Source: Dunaliella salina (taxonomy: Eukaryota > Chlorophyta > Chlorophyceae > Chlamydomonadales > Dunaliellaceae). Taken from it: 22,535 bases of DNA. Made by a program: the position numbers and the translations under genes. Positions within the stretch are counted from its first letter, which is position 1. Every line of letters begins with the position of its first letter. The notes beneath the pieces are model-generated. The model searched no databases and was not told the origin of the DNA. It saw only the letters and a program-made list of their open reading frames with translations. This document shows, piece by piece, positions 1 to 8,958 of this stretch. The DNA is taken from assembly GCA_002284615.2 (NCBI GenBank), contig MU069895.1, positions 158,658 through 181,192 of the forward strand. The letters are read 5' to 3'.

Positions 1-549
1 CCTGCATTTGCACATTGATGCTTGCCCCTGCATTTGCACACCAATGCTTGCCGCTGAATTAGCACACCCATGCTTGCACCTGCATTTGCACATTCGTGCT
101 TGCCCCTGCACATGCACACCCATGCTTGCACCTGCATTGGTTCACTAATGCTTGCCCCTGCATTTGCACATTCACGCTTGCNNCTACATTTGCACATCGA
201 TGCTTGCCCCTGCATGAGCACACCAATGCTTGCCCCTGCATATGCACATTCATACCAGCCGCTGCATTTGCACATTCATGCTTGCGACTGCACTTGCAAA
301 CCAATGCTTGCCGCTGTGCACATTCATGCCTGTCCCTACATTTGCGCATCGATGCTTGCCCCTGCATATGCACATTCACGCTTGCCCCTGAACATTCCCC
401 CAGTAGTTGCCACTGAATTAGCACACCCATGCTTGCACCTGCATTCGTACACAAATGCTTGCCCCTGCATATGCACATTCATACCTGCCGCTGGATTTGC
501 ACATTCATACCTGCCGCTGCATTTGCACATTCATGCTTGCCACTGTATT
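1..549. repeat. 26-bp minisatellite, about 21 units
   Basis: Imperfect direct repeats of 26 bp run head to tail. The consensus is close to CCTGCATTTGCACATTCATG followed by CTTGCC, with substitutions between units. Because 26 is not a multiple of 3, three units (78 bp) make one 26-codon peptide period. The array therefore reads open for long stretches in several frames on both strands without being a gene. Two unknown bases fall at 182-183. Confidence 0.9.
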
Positions 550-558
550 GCATGGGTT

Positions 559-900
559 GACTCTGCACCTCAACATCATGGGATACCACTCAAAACCCAG
601 CATAGCAAAGCAGAGGGCTCACAAAAATACCTCCACGTATGCGGGGGTGGCTCTGTACCTGGACATCATGGAGACGCTTCCATACTGAGCATTGCAAAGA
701 AGGGGGCTCACACAAAAGGACACAAAAGATGTCTCCCACATGACGTGGGTGACTCTGCACCTGAACAACATGGGAGACCTCTCCATACCCAGCATTGCGA
801 AGTAGGTAGCTCACACACAAGAGATTCCTCCCATAGTTGCATGCGTGACTTTCCATCTGGACATCATGCATGAAGGGGCACCCATCCATACCCAGCGACT
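559..900. repeat. ~96-bp degenerate tandem repeat, four units
   Basis: Units begin with a version of GACTCTGCACCTGAACATCA at 559, 649, 751 and 847, so spacing is 90, 102 and 96 bp. Each unit continues with a CCATACCCAGCATTGCAAAG-like segment and a GGCTCACACAAAAG-like segment. It abuts the 26-bp array directly. The open frames across it are accounted for by the repeat. Confidence 0.8.
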
Positions 901-1114
901 CTCAGAAGGGCGTTGAGCTGCAAAAAAAAAAAGTTGAGGTCAACATATTTTCCTGTCCACCTGATGGCATGGAGCTTGAGACACGTTTTTAAAAAATTCC
1001 TCTGCAATTATTGGACACCTTGCCACCCACGAGCCCAGTCTCCCAGGCCGGGCGTCCTTGCCTTCTCCTCTCCCCGCGGCCACCACACGCGCCCCCCCTC
1101 ACCCCCACCTAGGT
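901..1114. other. Unassigned spacer, C-rich
   Basis: This contains an A11 run near 921 and a strongly C-rich stretch toward 1110. No exon with convincing splice sites was seen. Confidence 0.5.
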
Positions 1115-1740
1115 TTACACACAACAAGCCTCATCCCCCTTGCCAAAATTGACACCAAGGTTGACACATGAAACACCCTGACCAAGGTCGACAGAAGGAT
1201 CCCTCTCTTGGGTTGATGCCAAGGTCGACACACGAAAGCCCCTCACCCAGATTGACAAACAAATCCCCCTCACCGAGGATGTCACGAGAGATCCCTTTAC
1301 CAATGTTGACCAACAAACACCCCTCACCAAGGTGGACACATGAAACCCTCTCACCAAGGTTGAAACACACGAACCCCCTCCCCCCCCAAAGGTTGACTCA
1401 CTCATAGCACCCCCTCACCAAGGTTGACACAAAGACCCCCACCCTTGCAGCCACCCACCAAGGTTGACTCACTCACTCATGACTCACTCATGACTCACTC
1501 ATGACTCACTCATGACTCACTCATGACTCACTCACTCAAAGGTTGACTCACTCATAACACCCCCTCACCAAGGTTGACACAAAGACCCCCACCCCTGCAC
1601 CCACCCACCAAGGTTGACTCACTCACTCATGACTCACTCATGACTCACTCATGACTCACCCATGACTCACTCACGACTCACTCACTCAAAGGTTGACTCA
1701 CTCATAACACCCCCTCACCAAGGTTGACACACGACACTCC
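1115..1740. repeat. CCCTCACCAAGGTTGACAC repeat maturing into a 150-bp higher-order repeat
   Basis: The left part (1115-1385) is a degenerate ~27-bp repeat built on CCTCACCAAGGTTGACAC. From 1388 it becomes an exact 150-bp higher-order period: AAAGGTTGACTCACTCAT starts at 1388, 1538 and 1688. Inside each 150-bp unit is an 11-bp tandem repeat, TGACTCACTCA. Intact TGACTCA starts at 1394, 1465, 1480, 1491, 1502, 1513, 1524, 1544, 1615, 1630, 1641, 1652, 1663 and 1694. One degenerate CGACTCA sits at 1674. Confidence 0.92.
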
Positions 1741-2004
1741 CCACCAAGGCTCCAGCCGAGCAGGCTCTTTGGGCATCTGTGGCAGCAACTCACGCGCAAC
1801 GGGCACCCTGAATTTCAAAGCATTGAGAAGTAGGCAAAGGATAGGGATCAAGAACTGGAGGTTTTTGTCTGCACGAAGTAGGTCTATACACTAAAATACG
1901 ACAAGTAGTGCGACCAGTATGGACAAAGCAGAAGTTTATGAAATTGAAATCTGACCCTTGCTCCAAACATTCCTTGGCCCTCTGCCCAACCTGCTCCTTT
2001 GCAG
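1741..2004. other. Spacer or intron upstream of a candidate exon
   Basis: A short open stretch at about 1785-1829 (QLTRNGHPEFQSIEK, ending at a TAG that overlaps a possible GTAGGC donor) looks coding-like. Its phase does not fit the exon at 2005, so it is not called. The end is pyrimidine-rich (CCTGCTCCTTTGCAG) and forms a good 3' splice site. Confidence 0.35.
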
Positions 2005-2138
2005 TTCTTCTCCACAAAAAGGCTTTTGAGAGTCGAAGAGTGGGCAAGGGGTGAATTTAGGGTGAACTCATCTAGGATACAAGATGGAAACCCTTATGAC
2101 GAGGCTATCAAGAAAAGAGAGCACTTTTCCCCTTCCAG
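2005..2138 (+). CDS. Candidate internal exon of an unrecognised gene
   Basis: An acceptor with a pyrimidine tract (CTGCTCCTTTGCAG) at 1990-2004 and a donor AG|GTGTGT at 2139 bound 134 nt, which is 44 codons plus 2 nt (phase 0 in, phase 2 out). The peptide includes KRLLRVEEWARGEF and NPYDEAIKKREHFSPS. It is mixed, charged and not low complexity, unlike the surrounding repeat translations. I do not recognise the family. No following exon with matching phase was identified; the sequence 3' of it becomes CAG-repeat DNA. It could be a chance open stretch between cryptic sites. Confidence 0.4.
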
Positions 2139-2371
2139 GTGTGTAAGCTCCATTTTCCTCTGTACATTAAAAGGGGGGAAGTTGGGCATCTTTGCTTCAA
2201 AGCCTCAGGTGAACAAGCACAGCACAATTTAAATCACTTCCAGTATTCTTCCGCATCAGAGCAACAGCTGCTGGCACAATGCAAGATGCCCAGAGCTTCA
2301 GATATCCACCCTGAAACCAGGCAAATGCTTGGAGCTTTGACACCATGCGCAGTAAAAAACCCAATATATCT

Positions 2372-2421
<50 letters not shown>

Positions 2422-2730
2422 TGAGCACCAGCATCAGCATCAGCTGCATCAACAAGAGGAGCAGCAGTATGAGCACCAGCATCAGCATCAGTTGCAGCAG
2501 CAAGAGGAGCAGCAGCAGCAGCAGCAGTAGCACAGGGAGCCAAAGCAGCTGCAGCAGCAGCAGCGGCAGCAGCAGCAGCAGTATGAGCACCAGCATCAGC
2601 ATCAGTAGCAGCAGCAAGAGGAGCAACAGCAGGACCGGCAGAGGGAGCAGTATGAGCACCAGCATCAGCATCAATAGCAGCAGCAAGAGCAGCAGCAGCA
2701 GGACCGGCAGAAGGAGCAGTATGGCCTCAC
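2372..2730. repeat. (CAG)16 plus CAG-derived minisatellite
   Basis: A pure run of 16 CAG triplets spans 2372-2419. It is followed by units starting TATGAGCACCAGCATCAGCA at 2420, 2468, 2582 and 2651, with a partial unit at 2720. Spacers are rich in CAG, GAG and AGGACCGGCAG. Spacing is 48, 114, 69 and 69 bp, all multiples of 3. Frames therefore translate as poly-Gln with QHQHQ blocks, poly-Ser or poly-Ala/Leu. The Gln frame runs from an ATG at 2345 to a stop at 2528-2530, and the Ser frame from 2139 to 2816. Neither has a recognisable domain, so I treat the tract as repeat DNA. A coding polyQ exon cannot be excluded. Confidence 0.9.
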
Positions 2731-3085
2731 CTATTCACGCGCCACATCACCCTGCGGTTCTTGCACGCATTGAGGATGGCAATGTACTCATTGCGCCCCA
2801 CACCAACAAGGCGTAGCGCATCTGCAGCCTGCATGCACAATTACCAACGACAGAAGGGGTCATTGTCATTATTTTTGCCAAGAAGGTGGGGCGTCACATC
2901 CAGCAAAAAAAAAAGCCTACTTAAAATATTACACAACTTGAACAACAGCAAGCACACCTCTTTTTCTCGCTAAGTGCCCCCCAAAAAAGGATCAGCTACA
3001 TTGACAATCACCTATGAGTCCCTGCTATCAAGCATGCCCTCCTCATTATGATCATTCCTATGCGTAGCATGACTGCACATGCATG
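2731..3085. other. Unassigned sequence between two microsatellites
   Basis: It contains short A-runs (near 2905) and no exon-like open frame bounded by good splice sites. Confidence 0.45.
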
Positions 3086-3116
3086 TATCATCATCATCAC
3101 CATCATCATCATCATT

Positions 3117-3148
<32 letters not shown>

Positions 3149-3164
3149 TTTCATCATCACCATC

Positions 3165-3195
<31 letters not shown>

Positions 3196-3231
3196 CCATC
3201 ATTATCATCATCATCATCATCATCATCATTG

Positions 3232-3312
<81 letters not shown>
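3086..3312. repeat. (TCA)n/(ATC)n microsatellite
   Basis: About 227 bp of TCA triplets. The left 145 bp is interrupted by CAC, TTA, TTT and TTG variants. The right part (3232-3312) is a pure run of 27 TCA. Translations are poly-His, poly-Ser, poly-Ile or, on the other strand, poly-Met, which are artefacts of the repeat. Confidence 0.95.
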
Positions 3313-3688
3313 CGTTACCTCATTGCATCTACTTGGACTCCGTTTTGAAAGAAGGCCTGGCCACTTTGATTTTAAGTGAAACAAAGCGGTCGGAAAGTGC
3401 TTGCACCTCTTATCCTCAACAAATCAGCTGATTGATGTACCCATTTCACAGGCACATACACATGAGGCAATAGAGTGAAACACAGCCTGCCCGCAGCCTT
3501 GCCATTGGGAAAGTGGAGGTGGCCCATCTGCTCTCGTGTTTTTTGGCATCCACATCAAGATGGCTGTTTTTCTTTAGCAATTAGGCAGGTCCTTGAGAAA
3601 TGACTCACTGAGCCTTGACCAGATGGAGATTGACAGCAGCAGGAACTCTGCCTTTGTGGCCACCACTACCTATGACCTAAAACACTGT
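3313..3688. other. Unassigned sequence
   Basis: Several short open stretches occur on both strands, including a minus-strand ATG frame at about 3534 (MGHLHFPNGKAAG) and a CCCGCAG-preceded open stretch from about 3497 on the plus strand. All three plus frames are open over much of the same interval, so I cannot choose a real exon. Confidence 0.35.
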
Positions 3689-4272
3689 GAAGTTGGCACC
3701 AGGCGATGCGCCCTCTCTGCCAACAGTACCTATGCTCTGGCAGCTGGTGTTTTGCAGTGCACCTTCTTGGACACCAGCACCTGTGGACAGCCTCGCAACA
3801 AGAAGTTTGGCAGCTGCTGTTTGGTGGTGCGTGTGTCTTCTTTGCACTATCATTAATGTTGCGACCCACTGCATAAAGTTTGGCAGCTGCTGTTTGGCGG
3901 TGCGTGCCTTCTTTGCCACTGCAAACACCTTCGGGCAGACTCACACTGAAGTTTGGCAGCTTCTGTTTGGTGGGGTGTGTTTGCTTCCTTTGCCACCAGC
4001 ACCTACAATCAGACTCAGTCAGAAGTTTGACAGCTACTGTTTTGTGGTGTGTGCCTCCTTTGCCACTAGCGCCTATGATCTATGCACAGTAAAATTTGGC
4101 AGCTGGTGTGTGATGGTGCGCCCTCTTTGCCACCAGCACCTGAGGTCGAACTCACTTCATGAAGTTCGGCAGCTGCTCCTTGGTGGTGCGTTTGCCTTCT
4201 TTGCCACTAGCACTAATGGTGAGACTCAAGATGAAGTCGGGCAGCCGCTGTTTGGTGGTGGTGTGTGTGAGT

Positions 4273-4347
<75 letters not shown>

Positions 4348-4430
4348 TATGCCTTCTTTGCCGCTAGCACTTTAGGTCAGACTCACTGTGAAGTTTGGCA
4401 ACTGGTGGTATGCCTTCTCCGCCACCAGCA
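3689..4430. repeat. ~72-bp minisatellite with an internal TG microsatellite
   Basis: Units start with GAAGTTTGGCAGCTGCTGTT-like sequence at about 3689, 3801, 3875, 3948, 4022, 4091, 4161, 4233 and 4390. Each continues with TTTGGTGGTGCGTGCCTTCT and TTTGCCACCAGCACCTATGA. The usual spacing is 69-74 bp. The last interval is longer because the GGTGGTGTGTG part of one unit has expanded into a (TG)n tract at 4261-4350. A unit near 72 bp keeps one plus frame open (a repeated KFGSCCLVV peptide), which I read as a repeat artefact. Confidence 0.88.
4261..4350. repeat. (TG)n microsatellite inside the 72-bp array
   Basis: About 90 bp of TG with GA and TA interruptions near both ends. It sits inside one unit of the surrounding minisatellite and replaces no other part of it. 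Confidence 0.95.
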
Positions 4431-5104
4431 TCGCCACCAGCATGTCGATGTAGTAGCGGAAAGGGGAGATGCGCATGACGCGATTGACATAAAATGCCAG
4501 GTGGTATGGGTACATCTGAGGAAAGGGGACATGGGCACGATGCGATCAACATATCCATGAGCTCATCTACAATGGGAAATACACATGACGTGGGTGACAA
4601 CAATGCTGGGTGGTACCACCACATCTGACGAACAAGTATGCTTCCCAAACTTTAAAGGGTGCAATGCAAGCATCATGCAGAAATAAACACACCGCACATT
4701 CAAGAAAAATTGATTGATTCTGCAACCACGCATCAACAACACGGCCCAGAAACAATCATTCTACATATTTATGCATGGCCTTCTTGACTTGTATTCTCCC
4801 GCTGTCTGGAATTTCAATTTGCACATTTAACACTTTATAATTTTGAGTGCCCGCAGTCACTGCTCAGGGCAAAAAATTGTCATTTATGTGTGGTGATTTA
4901 ATTTCTGCATGATAGCTTCACTCCTTGTCTATCCAAGCACCTCCCTGGTAAATGGAACCATCCATTCGGAAACAATTATGGCACATGAAACACTTCACCA
5001 TGCAGTGATGATGTTCTTTGAGGGGTGTGGGATAAGGACAGCTGCGGGCACTGAAATGTGTCCAATTTAGCGTGCTGGAATGTGGTAATGGTTTTCATTG
5101 TGAG
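4431..5104. other. Unassigned AT-richer sequence with a short degenerate duplication
   Basis: The segments at about 4467-4520 and 4577-4630 are degenerate copies of each other. They share CATGACG, GACA, AATGC, GGTGGTA and ACATCTGA in order, about 110 bp apart. The rest (4640-5104) shows no gene. Confidence 0.45.
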
Positions 5105-5229
5105 AATTTGCTATGTGAGCATCTTCGGAAAGCAAATTTTTTATTTGAGAGTGAAGAGAAAAATTTGAACAGATTGTCAGATGCAGGACAGCAGACAAGC
5201 ACTTTCAAAAGCAGCTTCCTTCTGAGTTT
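5105..5229 (+). CDS. Weak candidate exon (helical, unrecognised)
   Basis: The plus frame between ATTGTGAG|AATTTG and a strong donor TTT|GTAAGG at 5230 is open for 41 codons plus 2 nt. The peptide contains CEHLRKANFLFESEEKNLN and looks helical and charged. The frame is closed by TAA immediately after the donor, as expected for an exon. The acceptor has only a modest pyrimidine tract, and no partner exon of matching phase was found. A minus-strand frame over the same bases (5095-5436) looks less protein-like. Confidence 0.22.
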
Positions 5230-6199
5230 GTAAGGGACCATATTCCTTGTGGCGCTTTCCAGCAGAAGCAGTGTGTATGGGGGCTGGTTGCCCCAACAGG
5301 AGTATATGGGACTCCAGTAGGGCAAAAAATGAAATGGACATCTTACCAAGTTGTGGGTGGGAGCTCCTGGACACACAACACCCTTGACTCCCATTCCAGA
5401 CCTCAAATTCCCCAGTAAGGAAAAAAAGGCGCACATAAGAGCTTTTAAATAATTCTTAACTCATCCGCACGTACATGACTACCAAAGGGTGAAGCATGGC
5501 AGAGTTATGAAGGCAAAAAGCTGCGGAAGCTTATGCGTGCTTGTCCTGTTGGGCACCCACTTGTGGCTTGCAAGTTCACAACTGCCATCTTCATCGACAT
5601 TGCACTTCCAGGGACTCCAATCTGGAAGCTTGGCTCAATCAGTTATACTCTTGCCTCTACATCCCCCGACAATTTGCTTAGCCTGATGCAATTTTTCGCT
5701 CTGAATTTTGGTCATGCATACATTAGTCCCAGTCTCTCAGCTCTGACAGGGTGCCACTCAACAAAGTTGAGCATAGCACCACAATGAGAAATTTGTCCCC
5801 ACTTCCATAAGGCGTGCCAAAAAAGTTTGGTGGTGGTGCCCATGCCCTGAGGTGGTTTTCCACATGGCTTGAAAAATGGAGAACAGCTGGGCATTCAATG
5901 AGTATGGAGAGCCGCAAAATAAGAGTTTCAAACGTTTGCCCTCGGGGGCTGGTCTGGGTGCCCCTAGAAATTCAGATTGCTCAGGTCGCAATCATTTCAA
6001 CGTTTCTATGCCTCTATCTCCCTCAAATTTTGTGTATTTTGTTTCTATAGGAGCCATTTTTTGTTTTTCTAAGACCTACCAGGAGATATGCTAGTTGCTG
6101 GATGGGTGCGCAAACGGGGAAAATGCTAGTTTTCTGGCAGCTGTGACCAAGTTATCCTTCTTAAACCCAATAATAAAATTTGTAATCTACTGCTTCAAC
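5230..6199. other. Unassigned sequence
   Basis: One plus-strand open frame (ATG at 5876 to a stop at 6092-6094, 72 codons, starting MENSWAFNEYGEPQNKS) has a mixed composition. It has no recognised motif, no clear splice context and no neighbour. The interval has no tandem structure and may be decayed mobile DNA. Confidence 0.35.
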
Positions 6200-6739
6200 T
6201 TAAGTCCTGTGCTTACAATTCACCGGCTGGAAATAACAGGTTGCCCAAATTTTGGCTAGGCTTTGAGCTGCACCATCATCAAATTTGGTATGTGGTATGC
6301 CATGCAAGGCAAGCCCACTCCGCATAACAACCATGACCTGATATGTGCCCCCCCACCCACCCACCCCACAAGGGTTGCTTTTGCCCTGCAGGTTGCACAC
6401 AGTTAAACACGGATAGTGCAAGTGATCAACTGTAGGAGCAGAAACAGCTGTTGCAGACATCTTCAGCACTTTCACTGCTGTTGCTGCTGTTGCTCTCGCT
6501 ACTGATGGACTCCTTGTACATGCTGGCTGTCTTTGATTGGTGCACGACTGAGGCAAGTGGGGCTGACCAGCAGGCTGACCAGCAGGCTGTGTCTGCGACT
6601 GTTGCTGCTGCTGCCTCTCCTCCTCCTGCTGCTCTTGCTCTTGCTGCTCATCTTTCTGCAGCTGCTGCTGCTGCTGTTGCTTTTGGTCTTGCTGCTGCTG
6701 CTCCTGCTGCTGTGCACCTTGCCTTTCCATCTTCGCCAT
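6200..6739 (-). CDS. Doubtful Gln-rich open frame
   Basis: A 179-codon ATG frame begins MAKMERQGAQQQ and is Gln/Glu-rich for about 60 residues, matching the CTG-rich DNA at 6600-6710 read on the other strand. It then has a repeated AGQP pair and a non-repetitive C-terminal half ending near FQPVNCKHRT. The non-repeat half is the longest open frame of ordinary composition in this part of the window. No family motif was recognised, and the opposite strand is also open for long stretches. It could be a spurious frame created by the triplet repeat. Confidence 0.2.
   Translation of the reverse strand: MAKMERQGAQQQEQQQQDQKQQQQQQLQKDEQQEQEQQEEERQQQQQSQTQPAGQPAGQPHLPQSCTNQRQPACTRSPSVARATAATAVKVLKMSATAVSAPTVDHLHYPCLTVCNLQGKSNPCGVGGWGGTYQVMVVMRSGLALHGIPHTKFDDGAAQSLAKIWATCYFQPVNCKHRT
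6470..6715. repeat. CTG-rich imperfect triplet repeat
   Basis: GCTGTTGCTGCTGTTGCTCT-like sequence and then CTGCTGCTGTTGCTTTTGGT-like blocks appear, with a GCTGACCAGCAG duplication at about 6560-6585. This is the reverse-complement class of the CAG repeat at 2372 and gives Gln (minus), Leu or Ala frames. Confidence 0.75.
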
Positions 6740-6808
6740 CTTCCCTGGGAGTTGATGTCTTTCGCCGCAGCTTGCGCTGTTGCCACTGCCATTTCAAGCC
6801 GTTTTGTG

Positions 6809-7390
6809 CTCCGACAAATGTCGTTAGACACTGTTGAGGTTGGAGCACAAAGCAGCCTTGTTGTCACAACTGCCAAGTTCTGCTTGCGTGCATTTGCTAG
6901 CTTCCATCTCCTGTCTCTGCTGCTCAGTGCTTGCCCTGAAGGCAGGCTCTTGCTGCACGGGGCCCAGCAGTGCTGCCATTTCTTTTGCCACTGACATGTG
7001 AATCTGCTGTGTGCTCCAACGAACGTTTGATGACACTCATTGGGACACACAGCAGCTGCACTGTCAAGTATGCCAAGTTTTGCGTGTGCACACTTGCTAG
7101 CTTCCACCTCCTGCCTCTTCTGTAAAGTGCTTGTGCTGGAGGCAGGCTCTCGCTACACTAAGCCCAGCACTGCCACTTTACGTGCCGCTCCCATTTTAGG
7201 ATGCTGTATGCTCCAGCAAATGTCACTAGACACTCGCTGGAGCACAAAGCAGCTGCGCTGTCACGTAAGCCAAGTTTTGCTTGCACACACGCAAGCCCCC
7301 ACCTTCTGTCTCTGTCTCTGCTCAGTGTTTGTGCTGGAGGCAGGCTCATACTGCACACAGCCCAGCAGTGCTGCCCGCTTCAGCGAGAGC
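6809..7390. repeat. ~200-bp tandem repeat, three units
   Basis: CTCC(G/A)(A/G)CAAATGTC-like sequence marks unit starts at 6809, 7014 and 7211 (periods 205 and 197 bp). Each unit contains GAGCACAAAGCAGC, GCCAAGTTTTGC, CTTGCTAGCTTCCA, a GTGCTGGAGGCAGGCTC block and GCCCAGCAGTGCTGCC. The sequence decays after 7380. The overlapping minus-strand open frames are repeat-derived. Confidence 0.82.
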
Positions 7391-7848
7391 ATCCCCCTCC
7401 CAGATCAGCATGATTGTCTTTATACCCGCCCTCATGACTTCCTGAAGCGCAAACATTATGCAGGTCTCCGGGCTGTCCTTCCTTGAGGGTCAGCAAGTCA
7501 ACTTTTGCCAATCCCGCAGACGAGAGGCGAGGATATGCGGTGATGCTGGAAACAAACAGTAAGCAAGCCTAGAGAAGGCCGAGAGCCAGGAGCCATTGGC
7601 CTTCTCGACTACCTGTTGGACTAGTGTGCCTCCCTTGGTATGCTTGCACCTTGTTACCAGAAAATCTACTGCAAGCGCATATCCTATACCAGGTACATAC
7701 GCTTGGCAGCTGGATCTTGCTCCCTGCTCTGAGCTGCTTGCTTGGCCCACTCTGCTTCAGCTGGTCCCCTCCAAGTCCTTTGGCCCCCGCCGCTGCTGGT
7801 ATGCGCCCTTGCTGGCAAAGCAGCCTGCAGCACTAGCAAGCTAAGCCA
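7391..7848. other. Unassigned sequence
   Basis: Open frames of 60-80 codons exist on both strands but with Leu/Pro/Cys-rich composition and no motif. No tandem structure was seen. Confidence 0.4.
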
Positions 7849-8406
7849 CTGCCCATCATGCCCTCATTGCGCGCTGCTGCTTGCTCATCTGCCTCCATGC
7901 ACAATTGCCTCCAAATGCTACCCGTCACCTGGAGCTGATCCTGGATACCTGAGACTGTGAGGGACTGCCCCTCACGCTTTTCTTGCGTGCTGCTGCTTGC
8001 TCATCTGCCTCCTTACACAACTGCCTCCATGTGCTGCCTGTCACCAGGAGCTGATCCTTGGTACCTAAGACTGTGAGGAACTGCTCATCATGCCCTCCTT
8101 GCGCGCTGCTGCTTGCTCATCGGCCTCCTTACACAACTGCCTCCATGTGCTGCCTGTCACCTAATGCTGATCCTTGGTACCTAAGACTGTGAGGGACTGC
8201 TCATCATACTTTCCTTGCTTGCTGCTGCTTGCTCATCCGCCTCCTTGCACAACTGCCTCCATGTGCTGCCTGTCACCAGGAGCTGATCCTTGGCACCTAA
8301 GACTGTGAGGAACTGCTCATCATGCCCTCCTTGCGTGCTGCTGCCTGCTCATCTGCCTCCTTGCACAAATGCCTTCGTGTGCTGCCTGTCACTTAAACTG
8401 ATCCTT
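7849..8406. repeat. 116-bp tandem repeat, about five units
   Basis: CTGATCCTTGG(T/C)ACCTAAGA-type starts lie at 7935, 8051, 8167, 8283 and 8398 (periods 116, 116, 116 and 115). Each unit carries GACTGTGAGG(G/A)ACTGC, TGCTGCTTGCTCATC, GCCTCCTTGCACAACTGCC and TGTGCTGCCTGTCACC. A partial unit precedes 7935. The unusually constant period suggests recent expansion. Confidence 0.93.
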
Positions 8407-8463
8407 GGTACCTGAGGCTGCGGCTGCAGTCTCTCGTACCAAGAAGTCGCAGCCTCAGATACC
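8404..8463. other. Inverted repeat with two competing stems
   Basis: GGTACCTGAGGCTGCGGC (8407-8424) pairs with GTCGCAGCCTCAGATACC (8446-8463) at 16 of 18 positions around a 21-base loop. Inside the same region, CTTGGTAC (8404-8411) is perfectly complementary to GTACCAAG (8436-8443), so an alternative 8-bp stem would exclude part of the long one. The structure sits exactly where the 116-bp array ends. Seen directly; function unknown. Confidence 0.8.
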
Positions 8464-8859
8464 TGGAACTGCCGCTGCTGTGTTATGCTACTGGCGTCGA
8501 CGTGGTTGACATGGGACATGGCCCCCCTGTTGATAGTGCACTCTGTCTTCATGCTGTGCGTTGCCCCAAATGCCAAATGAGTCCATTTTACATGCAAAGT
8601 TGGTGGCCTTGTTCAGCGCTGCGGTACCGCCGAACCAGTTGAGTATTTGATTTTGACAGCTGGTGCACCGGGGCTCATGAAACTGGTGCAGAGCGACTTT
8701 TTTGATTTTAAATGTATGCATGCACTGTTCAGCTGATCTTGTCCATGTTTTTGAGGGCTGGGTCTGATACATGCCTGGGCTTCTCCCCTCCCCCAATCCC
8801 CGAAGAACAAATGTTAGAGCTTCTTCTTAATATTATGCAAACTGGGTCGTGTCTTCCAG
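8464..8859. other. Unassigned sequence before a candidate exon
   Basis: Minus-strand open frames overlap here but show no motif. The right end, GTGTCTTCCAG (8849-8859), is a plausible plus-strand 3' splice site. Confidence 0.35.
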
Positions 8860-8958
8860 CTCTTTGAAGCAGCACTGCAGGCCATCACAGCTTTTTTGCC
8901 CTGCATGCTTTGTGGAGATGAGCAGAATCAGTCTCATTGCGTGCCCCCCAAAGCAACT
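8860..8958 (+). CDS. Candidate exon (33 codons), unrecognised
   Basis: Lies between acceptor GTCTTCCAG and a possible donor ACT|GTACCT. The frame is phase 0 at both ends. The peptide begins LFEAALQAITAFLPCMLCG and later has the pair HCVPPKAT. Composition is protein-like, but the donor is weak and the frame continues to a TGA shortly after. It may belong with the candidate terminal exon at 9830, although the phases (0 out, 2 needed) require another exon between them. Confidence 0.25.

Noticed and set aside
1115..1405. Overlapping 79-96 codon open frames on both strands
   Set aside because: All are created by the ~27-bp repeat. They are present in several frames at once, with repeated peptides.
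3086..3312. Poly-His, poly-Ser, poly-Ile and poly-Met open frames
   Set aside because: These are pure translations of a TCA microsatellite with no flanking protein.
5095..5436. 113-codon minus-strand open frame
   Set aside because: No motif, Cys/Leu/Phe-heavy composition and no splice context. The plus strand of the same region looks more exon-like.
7849..8406. CRISPR-like array
   Set aside because: The units are contiguous 116-bp tandem repeats without unique spacers, in eukaryotic DNA. The same reasoning applies to the other arrays.
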